The notes under the pieces: model-generated
Databases searched by the model: none
Seen by the model: the letters and a program-made list of their open reading frames with translations, nothing else
Told to the model about the DNA's origin: nothing
Assembly (NCBI GenBank): GCA_002694685.1
Contig: NZMW01000004.1
Location: 760,491-824,490, forward strand
Direction: 5' to 3'
DNA length: 64,000 bases
DNA from: Balneola sp.
Lineage (GTDB): Bacteria; Bacteroidota; Rhodothermia; Balneolales; Balneolaceae
Part shown: positions 43,856 through 52,000 of the stretch, piece after piece
How the letters are laid out: every line of letters starts with the position of its first letter
Position numbering within the stretch: the stretch's first letter is position 1
Position numbers and translations under genes: made by a program

Positions 43856-46116
43856 TGAATAAACTACTGACCGCACTTTTTCTGTTTCTTTTTTCAACCG
43901 TTACCTTTGCTCAAAGTCAGGTAGACTGGAAGTATCAATCCTATCCTGAATTACCATTTGAACTGAGTCATATTCAGCTTGATTTAAATATTGAGGCTGA
44001 GTCTTCTCTGGTTAAAGGAGTAGGAAGATATGAACTGACTTCCCGCAGGCCAGATTTAGCTCAAATCATTTTCAATACCTCCGACCTGGATGTGAAAGAG
44101 ATTTCATCAGAAGGTAATGCCATGGATTTTGAGGTAAGTAATGATTCTCTGATTATCAGTTTGGCCGATACCCTTGGCATTGGGGATGAAGTTCAGTTTT
44201 TGATTACGTGGGAAAGTAACTCACCATATGGCATCCATAGTGATATTTATGGAAATCTATGGACTTCTCTGAATCCCAAAGCAAGACTGCATTGGATGCC
44301 AATTCCGGATCACCCAGAGGTGACAGCTACTTTAGATGCTTCTTTTTCAATTCCGGCCGACCAGCAAGTTGTTTTTAACGGGACCTATGTTGATGATGAA
44401 GTCATTTCAACAGAACAGAAAAAAGTAAACTGGACCTCTGAAACTGCTGTTCCGATATCAGGACTTACTTTTGCTGTTGGGCCTTTTGTTTCTGAAAGTG
44501 CACGTGCCGGAGTCAAACAGATTTCGGTTTATACTGCTGAAAACGCTGTATTGGAGGAGGTTCAGACTGGACTATTGTCTATTGCAGTAGAAAGTGTGAA
44601 GGCGTATGAAGAGAAATTTTCATTCGAATTTCCGTATGATGCTTTGAATGTTATCGTGCTGCCGGATAGTAGATGGGAAGAAATTCAGTCGGGTGCAGGC
44701 GTTATTTATTTGTACCAGAATTTAGGATCACTTTCTACGCAGCTGAGAAGAGGTATTGCCGAGCAATGGCTTGGAAATTATCACCGCTACCTGAATGCAC
44801 CGGATCATAAGTTTGAATTTTTAAAGGCTTTGGTTACAAGAAATTCAGATTCACAACAGTTGCTAAATCCAGACGATTTGGAATCCATCCGCTTTTGGAA
44901 TCGCTGGCAAGCAGGAATCGGCAATATGGAAAATGAATTCCTGAGCAATACTATTCAGGAATCTCTACCGGAGCTGATGCAAGAGTTTGAAGGGGTAACC
45001 AGCTGGAAGGACTATGCCGATTTTTGGTATGATAAAAGCGGCGCTTTCTGGAGTGAACTTTCTGTCCCTAATGCAATGAAGGAAGACGGTGAAGAACAGT
45101 ATTCTTATACCGTAACTTACCTTTACGATGAGATGAATAATTCTCTCTCGCTTGTTTTTGAGGCTCAGGGTAATGCGATCGAAATATTGGCAGGTGTAGA
45201 AGTAACGCAATTTGGGTTTATGGATACTACCCGCTCTGAAATAAGCTTTACCGGTGATCGGGACTCTGTTTCTATAGATATGGCATCAGGCGTGGATTAT
45301 GTGACACTGAATCCTGTTTCAGATTTTGATATCGAGCTAAATGAGAATAAGCCGTTTCTATTTTTGATTCGACAGTTACGCAGCTCTGATCCCGAGCTCC
45401 AAATTCAAGCTGCAAAACAACTTCAAAATTTCACTGAAAACCCAGACCTGCAGCTTGCTTTACAAGATGTGCTGAATACTGTATCAGAACCGGAAGTTAG
45501 AGCAGCGATGCTGGAAACACTTTCAATGATTACTCAGGGAGCATCAGGTACAGAGCAGAACTTCCTGGAACAGCTCAATTCTGACAACCTTGCAACTAAA
45601 CTTTCAGCAATAAAAGCACTCGCCAATTATCCCGGGAATGATCAGGTGGCTTTTTCTATTCGAAATACATTGATTCGAGCAGAATCCGATACGGTTTTTG
45701 AAGCGACTCTTAAAACCTACCAGGAGCTTGCCGAAACAGAAGACATACTGTCTGTCACGGAACGGCTTGAGCAGAGTTTGGAAGGACAACAGCGAGCAAT
45801 CAAGTTGTTGCAGATCACGGCCGAAACCGATACAACCAACCGTTCTATCTCTATAGCAGACCGGTTTGCTTTGGGATCATTTCCTCATCAAATTCGTCAA
45901 CAAGCACTCGGAATTCTTCTGAAGAACGAAGAAAATCAGGATTACTGGGCACAGACCTTACCTATGCTTCTGGAAGATCGGGATGCCCGAATCAGATATC
46001 AGGCGTTGGATGCCGTACAATTTCTGTCCGCAAAGCAAACGGTTGATTTGATTAAGGACGCACTTAAAGAAGAGATGGATCCCAGGGTGATTGCCAAGAT
46101 CAGGCGGATCATGTAA
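43855..46116 (+). CDS. M1-peptidase-like protein without zinc site, with HEAT repeats
   Basis: Exported protein of 753 residues with a signal peptide (about 1-19). Residues about 35-210 look like the N-terminal beta domain of M1 aminopeptidases. The catalytic-domain positions are degenerate: the GAMEN region reads IQSGAGVIYLYQN (277-289), and the HExxHxW helix reads RGIAEQWLGN (299-308), with Arg, Gly and Glu replacing the zinc ligands and general base. The second zinc Glu is also absent. About 505-753 form HEAT-like helical repeats. A non-catalytic binding role is inferred, as in eukaryotic TAF2. Coupled to hisN by a 1-bp overlap. Confidence 0.8.
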   Translation: MNKLLTALFLFLFSTVTFAQSQVDWKYQSYPELPFELSHIQLDLNIEAESSLVKGVGRYELTSRRPDLAQIIFNTSDLDVKEISSEGNAMDFEVSNDSLIISLADTLGIGDEVQFLITWESNSPYGIHSDIYGNLWTSLNPKARLHWMPIPDHPEVTATLDASFSIPADQQVVFNGTYVDDEVISTEQKKVNWTSETAVPISGLTFAVGPFVSESARAGVKQISVYTAENAVLEEVQTGLLSIAVESVKAYEEKFSFEFPYDALNVIVLPDSRWEEIQSGAGVIYLYQNLGSLSTQLRRGIAEQWLGNYHRYLNAPDHKFEFLKALVTRNSDSQQLLNPDDLESIRFWNRWQAGIGNMENEFLSNTIQESLPELMQEFEGVTSWKDYADFWYDKSGAFWSELSVPNAMKEDGEEQYSYTVTYLYDEMNNSLSLVFEAQGNAIEILAGVEVTQFGFMDTTRSEISFTGDRDSVSIDMASGVDYVTLNPVSDFDIELNENKPFLFLIRQLRSSDPELQIQAAKQLQNFTENPDLQLALQDVLNTVSEPEVRAAMLETLSMITQGASGTEQNFLEQLNSDNLATKLSAIKALANYPGNDQVAFSIRNTLIRAESDTVFEATLKTYQELAETEDILSVTERLEQSLEGQQRAIKLLQITAETDTTNRSISIADRFALGSFPHQIRQQALGILLKNEENQDYWAQTLPMLLEDRDARIRYQALDAVQFLSAKQTVDLIKDALKEEMDPRVIAKIRRIM

Positions 46117-46181
46117 TGCAGTTTGTACTTTGGACATTTTAGAGTAGTTTCTCGCCATCTTATAAAAATAAATGAAGGTAG

Positions 46182-46796
46182 ATGGCGAGCATAGAATTCA
46201 AGCATACAAATAAACAGAGACTACTAGGTTGTACAAGTGGGTTCTTTATTGTCTTATTCTTCATAGCATTCACCTATATCCTGTTCAATATTGGTGATTT
46301 CTGGGAAACTCATGCTTTTGAAACCATTTTCATCATTGGGCTGGCTTCCTTGATGTTCTTTTCTTTTCTCAAAAAGATGCAGGGTGGTAAAGAGTTAAAG
46401 TCCAAAATTGCATTGTCAGGCACATCAATTATCGTAAATGGAGAGTATCGATATGCGCTTTCTGATTTTTGTTTAGATGAATACGTCTCTGATCATTATC
46501 ACTGCTTTCACCTGTACACCAATGACAAGATGTTTACGCTTTACACGAACGAGCAGGATGATTTTATTAAGGAGCTAATGAAATCAGATATTCAGAAAAA
46601 CCAGTTCGAAATAGATCAGTATGAATTTGATAGCAATTCAGCTGCTGTGATGATCAAGGCAAAATCGGGAAGAATGCTTGGTTTTAATCTTGATAGCGGG
46701 GCTTATTCTATTTTTCAGATAGATGATGAGGCTGAAGATAAGCCGCTATATGAACCGGAGTATTTCATTCAAACACCGGGATATAAGAAGAAGTGA
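46182..46796 (+). CDS. Hypothetical two-helix membrane protein
   Basis: Unrecognised protein of 204 residues. Two hydrophobic helices lie at about 15-38 and 45-63, followed by a basic turn (KKMQGGKELKSK) and a soluble beta-rich domain with a PH-like feel (IIVNGEYRYALSDFCLDEYV, CFHLYTNDKMFTLYTNEQDDF). It is not followed closely by other genes and has no signal peptide. No function is assigned. Confidence 0.75.
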   Translation: MASIEFKHTNKQRLLGCTSGFFIVLFFIAFTYILFNIGDFWETHAFETIFIIGLASLMFFSFLKKMQGGKELKSKIALSGTSIIVNGEYRYALSDFCLDEYVSDHYHCFHLYTNDKMFTLYTNEQDDFIKELMKSDIQKNQFEIDQYEFDSNSAAVMIKAKSGRMLGFNLDSGAYSIFQIDDEAEDKPLYEPEYFIQTPGYKKK

Positions 46797-46824
46797 ATGA
46801 CGTCCTGGGTTATATTGCCAAACC

Positions 46825-47892
46825 TTACGAGCTCGTTTGAGCTGCAAAGATCATTGAAATTATTTTATAAAGGTTTTCCTGCGGAAAATTATACTCTCCT
46901 TCAGTATCTACGCGGTGAACAAATACAAGCTTAGAAGTTGGATACACGGCCAACATATGGATGCCTACCCCTGTATGATAAAATGATTTCGAGGCACGTT
47001 TTTCATTTTTGTTGATCACATTCCACAACATTCCATAGCCAAAATCCATATACGGATTTGTTACAGAATACGATGTTGTACTTGCCTCAATCCAATCCGA
47101 TGGAATAATTTGTTGCCCATTCCATTTTCCGTTATTCAAATAAAGCGTTCCATAGAGTGCCAAATCATGAGCGGACATGCGAAAATGATAGGCTGGGTGT
47201 TTTGATTTATCCTTCTCAAACTGATAAAAGCCGTCGGTTTTTGGAATAGGAGTATTATCATCAGCGGTAGTCAAAGTATCAAAGGAGCCCGTATATTGTT
47301 TCATCCCAATAGGGACTGCAATATCCTCGTAAAACGCTTCATAGATAGATTTTTTCGTTACTTTTTCAAAAACAGTCCCCAGTACATTAAAATCCCAGTT
47401 ATTGTAGTAGTAAGCCTCGTTGGGTTTGTGGCTCCCTCTTTCAGGTTTTTGGGCTGCCATACCTTTTGAAACGGCAGCGGCTGAATGATAAACACCAGAC
47501 CGTGATTTCAGAAGGTCGGCTATTCGGGCACTCTTTTCTATTTTTGTAAGGCCGGGTTCAATGTCATCAATATTGAGATCATTGAGTGTTAGGCTGGTGT
47601 CTATAATCCCTTTACCTACATATACGCCATAAATAGAATTTATTACTGCTTTTCTAATGGAATGAATGGTATGCCTTTGATAAATGTCTCCCCATTCAAA
47701 TAGTATGTTTCCATCATAAGCTAACACCATGGACGACGTTCCAGAATGTTCAAGAAAGGCGCTTAATTTATCCAGACTGTCCGGGCTGAACCCCGCCTCA
47801 CTAGGAGAAACTCTGTTAAAACTATCTTGTTGAGCAAAACCGAAAGAGGGAAGGGCAATACAGATAAGAAATACAAAAAAGGCAGAACGCAT
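46825..47892 (-). CDS. Serine hydrolase, class C beta-lactamase-like
   Basis: Exported serine hydrolase of 355 residues with a signal peptide (about 1-20). The catalytic SxxK is Ser78-Ile-Arg-Lys81, the YxN-like motif is in YYYNNWDFN, and the KTG equivalent is HTG in SFYHTGVG near the end. This is the serine beta-lactamase/esterase EstB-DD-peptidase superfamily (Pfam beta-lactamase). True beta-lactam hydrolysis is unlikely to be its main role; the substrate may be a peptide or ester. Monocistronic. Confidence 0.88.
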   Translation of the reverse strand: MRSAFFVFLICIALPSFGFAQQDSFNRVSPSEAGFSPDSLDKLSAFLEHSGTSSMVLAYDGNILFEWGDIYQRHTIHSIRKAVINSIYGVYVGKGIIDTSLTLNDLNIDDIEPGLTKIEKSARIADLLKSRSGVYHSAAAVSKGMAAQKPERGSHKPNEAYYYNNWDFNVLGTVFEKVTKKSIYEAFYEDIAVPIGMKQYTGSFDTLTTADDNTPIPKTDGFYQFEKDKSKHPAYHFRMSAHDLALYGTLYLNNGKWNGQQIIPSDWIEASTTSYSVTNPYMDFGYGMLWNVINKNEKRASKSFYHTGVGIHMLAVYPTSKLVFVHRVDTEGEYNFPQENLYKIISMIFAAQTSS

Positions 47893-48014
47893 ATAACTAG
47901 TTAAGATCAGAAAAATATTTTAGCAGAGGGTACCTACGCTCGATTCAATATTGGGTTTCAAAAAAAAAAAATATAATGCCTTGTTAAGCACCGAAGGAAT
48001 TACAATTTACAATT

Positions 48015-48293
48015 CTAAAAATTTTGCCGGAAATGACGAACTGTTAAAATTTCGATTAGCTCGGGATTGACCTCATAGATTACCCCATAATTCTCATGGA
48101 CAACTATTTCTCGAATTTTTTCATTATTTGTTGGGGGAAATACTCTTCCTGACTCTGGATTTTGACTTAAATTTTCAACTTTCTCCTCGATCAAATCAAT
48201 AAGAGCTAAAGCAGCACTTGGATCATCTTCAGAAATGTACTCTAGAATTTCTTTGGTTTTGTTTCTTGCCGTTGGCGACCAAATGATTTTCAT
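48015..48293 (-). CDS. RelE/ParE-family toxin
   Basis: Toxin of 92 residues with the ParE-type fold: MKIIWSPTARNKTKEILEYI at the start, PESGRVFPP in the middle, and the terminal IREIVVHENYGVIYEV...EILTVRHFRQNF. ParE members poison gyrase and RelE members cleave mRNA; the sequence alone favours ParE. It overlaps the antitoxin gene by ATGA, so the pair is co-translated. It lies in the cassette-like block. Confidence 0.9.
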   Translation of the reverse strand: MKIIWSPTARNKTKEILEYISEDDPSAALALIDLIEEKVENLSQNPESGRVFPPTNNEKIREIVVHENYGVIYEVNPELIEILTVRHFRQNF

Positions 48294-48571
48294 GATGAAT
48301 ATTGTGATCTCAGTTCGCTTATGAATTCATCATGACTAATACCTTCTCCATTATTTAATTCTTTCCGGGCAGCAGATAACTCTTCCAATAACTCAATCTT
48401 ATCCAACATTTTTTGATAATCTTCTACATCAATTAATACGGCAGAACTTTTGCCATACTGTGTAAGAATAAGTGGTCGGCGTTGAGATTTGACACGCTCT
48501 ATATAAGATGCAGCATTAGCTCGAAAATCGGAGAGCGAGCGAATATCTTTATCAAATTGAATATGAGACAT
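48290..48571 (-). CDS. Phd/YefM-family antitoxin
   Basis: Antitoxin of 93 residues. The N-terminal Phd/YefM DNA-binding part is SLSDFRANAASYIERVKSQ (about 12-30) with the PLILTQYGKSSAVLIDVEDYQ strand region. The C-terminal helix that covers the toxin follows (ELLEELSAARKELNNGEG). It is expected to repress its own promoter in the 80 bp upstream (48572-48650). It overlaps the toxin gene by 4 bp. Confidence 0.9.
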   Translation of the reverse strand: MSHIQFDKDIRSLSDFRANAASYIERVKSQRRPLILTQYGKSSAVLIDVEDYQKMLDKIELLEELSAARKELNNGEGISHDEFISELRSQYSS

Positions 48572-48650
48572 GGGTAAAATCTTTGATTATTGTTCTATTT
48601 AATGTACTAAATTCAGGACACATTATTGTATTAAATATCCCCAGCTAGGT

Positions 48651-48771
48651 GCCTAACGACCCAGCGTTTAACGGCGCTAGGATTATGAGATTGTTTTGTA
48701 ATAGCGAAATTAATTCCTGCCGTTCAGGTTTCGGTCGTACCTGATTTGTTTTTTAAAATACCTTGTTAGGG
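48651..48771 (-). repeat. attC-like spacer between small membrane gene and antitoxin
   Basis: Bounded by CCCTAAC and GTTAGGC on the minus strand. The inside contains a perfect TCAGGT/ACCTGA hairpin and an AGCG/CGCT hairpin. The right-hand box matches the integron simple-site consensus exactly, and the left box differs in its first base. Confidence 0.45.
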
Positions 48772-48981
48772 ATTTTCTTTAGTCTGAAATAAAGAAAATT
48801 TATTTGAAAGGAAGGTTATGATTCCTATTCCGCCATATACGCAAGTTAAAATTACTGCTATTTCGGTGAAATAGTTTGCCCAAGCGTTTTGGAAAGGATC
48901 TGACATATCAATGAAGAATTCATAAAACATTATCCCGATAAAAATTCCCAAAAAACTCTTGAAATATTCTTTCCGCTTCAT
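48766..48981 (-). CDS. Small two-helix membrane protein
   Basis: Protein of 71 residues with two hydrophobic stretches (about 8-25 and 37-60) separated by a polar loop (DMSDPFQNAWANY). It starts MKRKEYFKS with positive charges on the cytoplasmic side. No family is recognised. Its stop codon is part of the attC-like CCCTAAC box, as is common for integron cassette genes, which often encode small unknown proteins. Confidence 0.65.
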   Translation of the reverse strand: MKRKEYFKSFLGIFIGIMFYEFFIDMSDPFQNAWANYFTEIAVILTCVYGGIGIITFLSNKFSLFQTKENP

Positions 48982-49170
48982 GATTGATCCGATTTCTTAT
49001 TAAAAAAAAGCAGCTATTTGAAGTATGCTTAACATGTTAATGTGCGACATACATGGGATATAACCTCGTCGCAAAAAGTCTCTGAAGGAAAGTGCATATT
49101 TCTTTTCAGAAAGGAAAATCAATTGTTTAGGGGGTGAAGGGAAGTCATCTTGCAACGATAGTTAGGGTTT

Positions 49171-49493
49171 GGTACAGGAAAGGATATAGAGGTTGATGGC
49201 AGTCATCCAGATTCCTGCCTGCGCAGGAATGACGGAGTTGTAGTGATATGGATTACACAAATTAGTCCAGGTGTCATCACGCAGTGAAAGCCGGGATCTT
49301 GGTGCAGGAAAGGATATAGAGGTTGAAGGCAGGCATCCAGATTCCTGCCTGCGCAGGAATGACGGGGTTGGAATGGTATAGATTACACAAATAAGTTCAG
49401 GTGTCATCCCGCAGCGAAGGCTGGGATCTGGATGTTAGAAAAGGCGTAGAAGTTAAAAGCAAGCATCCAGATTCCTGCATGCGCAGGAATGAC
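49171..49493. repeat. 130-bp tandem repeat, 2.5 copies, with REP-type palindrome
   Basis: Copies begin at 49171, 49301 and about 49431 and are roughly 85-90 percent alike by eye. Each contains ATTCCTGC..GCAGGAAT, an 8-bp inverted repeat followed by GAC. The first two also contain TGTCATC.CGCAG.GAA, a word found as a dispersed repeat in many bacteria. The third copy is cut off after the palindrome. Confidence 0.85.
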
Positions 49494-49494
49494 C

Positions 49495-49529
49495 AGAAAA
49501 AAAGGGACGAGTAGTTAGCCCGTCCCTTA
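49495..49529 (-). terminator. Terminator of the NatAB-like operon
   Basis: AAGGGACG (49502-49509) and CGTCCCTT (49521-49528) form the stem. On the minus strand it is followed by a seven-U run. It lies 30 bp after the permease stop codon. Confidence 0.85.
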
Positions 49530-49558
49530 GAAATGAAAAGATGTTGTTCATGTTTCTT

Positions 49559-50857
49559 TTAGCTCTGCCTGATCCACTTAGCAAGATCTTTGAAGGTCGG
49601 CTTCTTGCCGTACATTAAAATACCGACGCGGTAAATTTTAGCAGCCAGCCACATGATGCCAAAGAAGGTTAAGATCATGAGCAGGATAGAGGTAATGATC
49701 TGCCAGGCTGGAACAGAGGTGGATGCAATTCTCGAAATCATATTGATAGGAGAGGTGAGCGGGAAAATGGATATGAACGTAGACAATCCGGAATCCGGCG
49801 CCTGCATCACTTTCGTATTCAGGAAGTAGGCAACAAAAATCGGTAAGCCTACAATGGGCATGAACTGCTGGGAATCCTGCTCATTATCAACGGCAGCCCC
49901 GATGGCAGCAAAGAGTGCGCTGTATATCATAAATCCTAAAAAGAAGAAGAGGATAAAGTAAGCAAATACGGAGGGGTCGATTACCATATTTTCAAGCGTA
50001 GAAGGATCAAAAGAAGAAGCAGCTGCTTCGGTTGCTCCTTCAGGCAGGTTACTCATCTGCGCTTGCATAATCATACCGGCAACCGGTGCTGCAGCAATGG
50101 AAATCCCGGTATAGAATAGAATCCAAATAACAAACTGTGTAAGAGCCATAGAGAGCACTCCGAATAGCTTACCAAACATTAGCTCGATGGGTTTAACGGA
50201 AGAAGCGATCACTTCGAGTACCCGGTTGGTTTTCTCTTCGATAACGCTTCTCATCAATAAGGCTCCGTAGAAGAATATCCCAAAGAATATCATCAACCCT
50301 AATATGAAACCTAATGCCGAAGCAAAGATGGTGTTGTCTTCTGACTCGCCCTCTTCGGTGAGCTTAACAGCTTCTAAACCGGTTCTTGTTTCAAAAATAT
50401 CACGAATTTCATCGGATACATTTTCTCTTGAAAGACGCTCTTCCCGAACGGCATCACGCAAATCAGAACGAACACCGGAAAGAAAAGCAATTCCTCCACT
50501 TCCGCCATGTACCAGTGTAGGACTTTTAGCATGCATAATCACCGAATCGGATAACACGATGAAGCCGTCCAAATCCCCACTCAAAACCTGACTTCTCAGG
50601 GTATCTTCAGGGATATCGCTGACATCGAAGTATCGTGTTTCATTAATTTCAGTTAAGCGTTCAACCAAAACATTGGTTTGATCCAAAATCCCAATTCGCT
50701 TTTCTACTTCTGATTCTGAAATACTGATGAACACTACAATCCCGATAAACGCTACAAAAGCCAGGGGAGTAAGAGCAGTGATGATGATAAATGATTTACT
50801 TTTAACACGAGTGAGGTATTCTCTTTTTAATACCAGCCAAACTTTATGCAAACTCAT
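49559..50857 (-). CDS. ABC-2 permease, NatB-like
   Basis: Inner-membrane permease of 432 residues. The N-terminal helix (about 22-45) follows VLKREYLTRVKSKSF. A large extracytoplasmic domain (about 50-180) is followed by five or six helices (about 185-415), with EEKTNRVLEVIASSVKP before the second helix. This is the NatB/ABC2_membrane_3 layout of sodium or organic-ion exporters. The ATPase gene lies immediately upstream at 2 bp. Substrate not determined. Confidence 0.88.
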   Translation of the reverse strand: MSLHKVWLVLKREYLTRVKSKSFIIITALTPLAFVAFIGIVVFISISESEVEKRIGILDQTNVLVERLTEINETRYFDVSDIPEDTLRSQVLSGDLDGFIVLSDSVIMHAKSPTLVHGGSGGIAFLSGVRSDLRDAVREERLSRENVSDEIRDIFETRTGLEAVKLTEEGESEDNTIFASALGFILGLMIFFGIFFYGALLMRSVIEEKTNRVLEVIASSVKPIELMFGKLFGVLSMALTQFVIWILFYTGISIAAAPVAGMIMQAQMSNLPEGATEAAASSFDPSTLENMVIDPSVFAYFILFFFLGFMIYSALFAAIGAAVDNEQDSQQFMPIVGLPIFVAYFLNTKVMQAPDSGLSTFISIFPLTSPINMISRIASTSVPAWQIITSILLMILTFFGIMWLAAKIYRVGILMYGKKPTFKDLAKWIRQS

Positions 50858-50859
50858 AA

Positions 50860-51780
50860 TTACTTAATCTCCGCTTTTTTGATGTTGTCTTCTCCGACTG
50901 TGGAGATAAAAATTTCGTTTAGTGAAGGCTCGATGCGCTCAAACTTATGAATCTCAGCGTGCTCCATCGCAAGCTTCAGAATGTCCTGCATGCTTTGCCC
51001 GTTCAGTACTCTGATTTCAGCAAAATTTGTAGAACGATTGTTGATGCGGACGTTCTCCAGTTTATCCAGAAAAGATCCGTCACCTTCAAATTCAAGGTTA
51101 ATGGTGTTCTCACCGAACGATGATTTGATATGCCGGAGGTTCCCGGTGAGTACGGCTTCACCCTGATTGAAGAGGCAGATGTCATCACACATTTGCTCTA
51201 CCTGTTCCATGCGATGCGTGGAAAACAGGATGGTCTTTCCTTGTTCCCGTAACTCAATGATAATCTCTTTAAGCGTTTCGCTGTTGATGGGATCAAGTCC
51301 ACTGAAAGGCTCATCAAATATATAGATATCCGGATTGTGAGCGATGGTGGCTATAAACTGTATTTTCTGAGACTGACCTTTAGAAAGCTCATTAATTTCC
51401 CGCTTTTTCCAATCGGCTGCGTCAAAACGCTCTAACCAGTACTCAATTGATTTTTTGGCAGCACCGGCATCCATTCCCTTAAGCTGTGTCAGATACATCA
51501 GCTGGTCAAAGACTTTCATTTTTTTATATAGTCCACGCTCTTCCGGCATATAGCCAATCATGCGCTGGGTTTCAGGACTTGCAACCAATCCGTTTATGGT
51601 GACTTCTCCGGAATCAGGTGTAAGAATGAAGTTTATCATTCGGATGGTGGTGGTTTTCCCGGCTCCATTTGGTCCAAGTAAACCGAAAATCCGGCCTTCG
51701 TTTACATCAAAACTGACTCCATTCACCGCTTTGGTTTTTCCAAAGGATTTATAGATGTCTTTAACCTCAATAACTGCCAT
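50860..51780 (-). CDS. ABC ATPase, NatA-like
   Basis: Cytosolic ATPase of 306 residues. Walker A GPNGAGKT is at 35-42, the signature is ELSKGQSQKI (SKGQ in place of SGGQ), Walker B is IYIFDEPFSGLDP and the switch is STHRMEQVE. A C-terminal domain of about 85 residues (after 220) is typical of NatA-type exporters. It is the first gene of the two-gene operon and divergent from glgA over 220 bp. Confidence 0.9.
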   Translation of the reverse strand: MAVIEVKDIYKSFGKTKAVNGVSFDVNEGRIFGLLGPNGAGKTTTIRMINFILTPDSGEVTINGLVASPETQRMIGYMPEERGLYKKMKVFDQLMYLTQLKGMDAGAAKKSIEYWLERFDAADWKKREINELSKGQSQKIQFIATIAHNPDIYIFDEPFSGLDPINSETLKEIIIELREQGKTILFSTHRMEQVEQMCDDICLFNQGEAVLTGNLRHIKSSFGENTINLEFEGDGSFLDKLENVRINNRSTNFAEIRVLNGQSMQDILKLAMEHAEIHKFERIEPSLNEIFISTVGEDNIKKAEIK

Positions 51781-52000
51781 GGTGTATCCTATCCTCTAAT
51801 GTATGGTTGTTGGCTTAATTTCAAATAGTGTAAAAGTGGCACTTGCTTAATTAGTCGAAAAGTATTCTTTATAATTACAGAATATTTTTAACTCCCGAAT
51901 TTATTTCAAGTAGCAATTTACTTTGCAAGATGCCCAAAGATTTCTTATTTCCCATTATAATAAATCATAACGAGTGAAAGGGAAATAGGTTACTAAAAAG

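Larger units (their letters stand above)
47983..49033 (-). mobile_element. Cassette-like block with attC-like boundaries
   Basis: On the minus strand integron-type R boxes bracket two gene units. A GTTAAGC (49033-49027; fits GTTRRRY) precedes the small membrane gene. CCCTAAC (48771-48765), holding that gene's stop codon, and GTTAGGC (48657-48651) bound a 121-bp spacer. GCTTAAC (47989-47983; fits RYYYAAC) follows the toxin gene. The two 5' boxes share TAACAAGGYATT, and the second copy breaks off after about a dozen bases in a 12-base homopolymer. The internal L-box pairing of a classic attC is weak, and no integrase is present. Confidence 0.45.
48982..49558. other. 577-bp intergenic region rich in repeats
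   Basis: It holds an R-box-like GTTAAGC (minus strand, 49033-49027), a TGCGAC/GTCGCA hairpin (49043-49048/49068-49073), the 130-bp tandem repeat (49171-49493) and a terminator. No gene is supported; a frame across the repeat is a repeat translation. Confidence 0.7.

Noticed and set aside
46825..47892. Antibiotic-resistance beta-lactamase
   Set aside because: Only general serine beta-lactamase-fold motifs are present; the family is dominated by esterases and peptidases, and nothing indicates resistance.
47960..47971. 12-base A run as a phase-variation tract
   Set aside because: It lies between genes, downstream of the toxin and upstream of the serine hydrolase coding start, and no coding frame crosses it.
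49162..49407. Minus-strand frame over the 130-bp repeat
   Set aside because: It is a translation of two repeat copies with palindromes, and it has no ribosome-binding site or family.
49171..49493. CRISPR or transposon ends
   Set aside because: Period of 130 bp with similar sequence throughout rather than repeat plus unique spacer, and no transposase.
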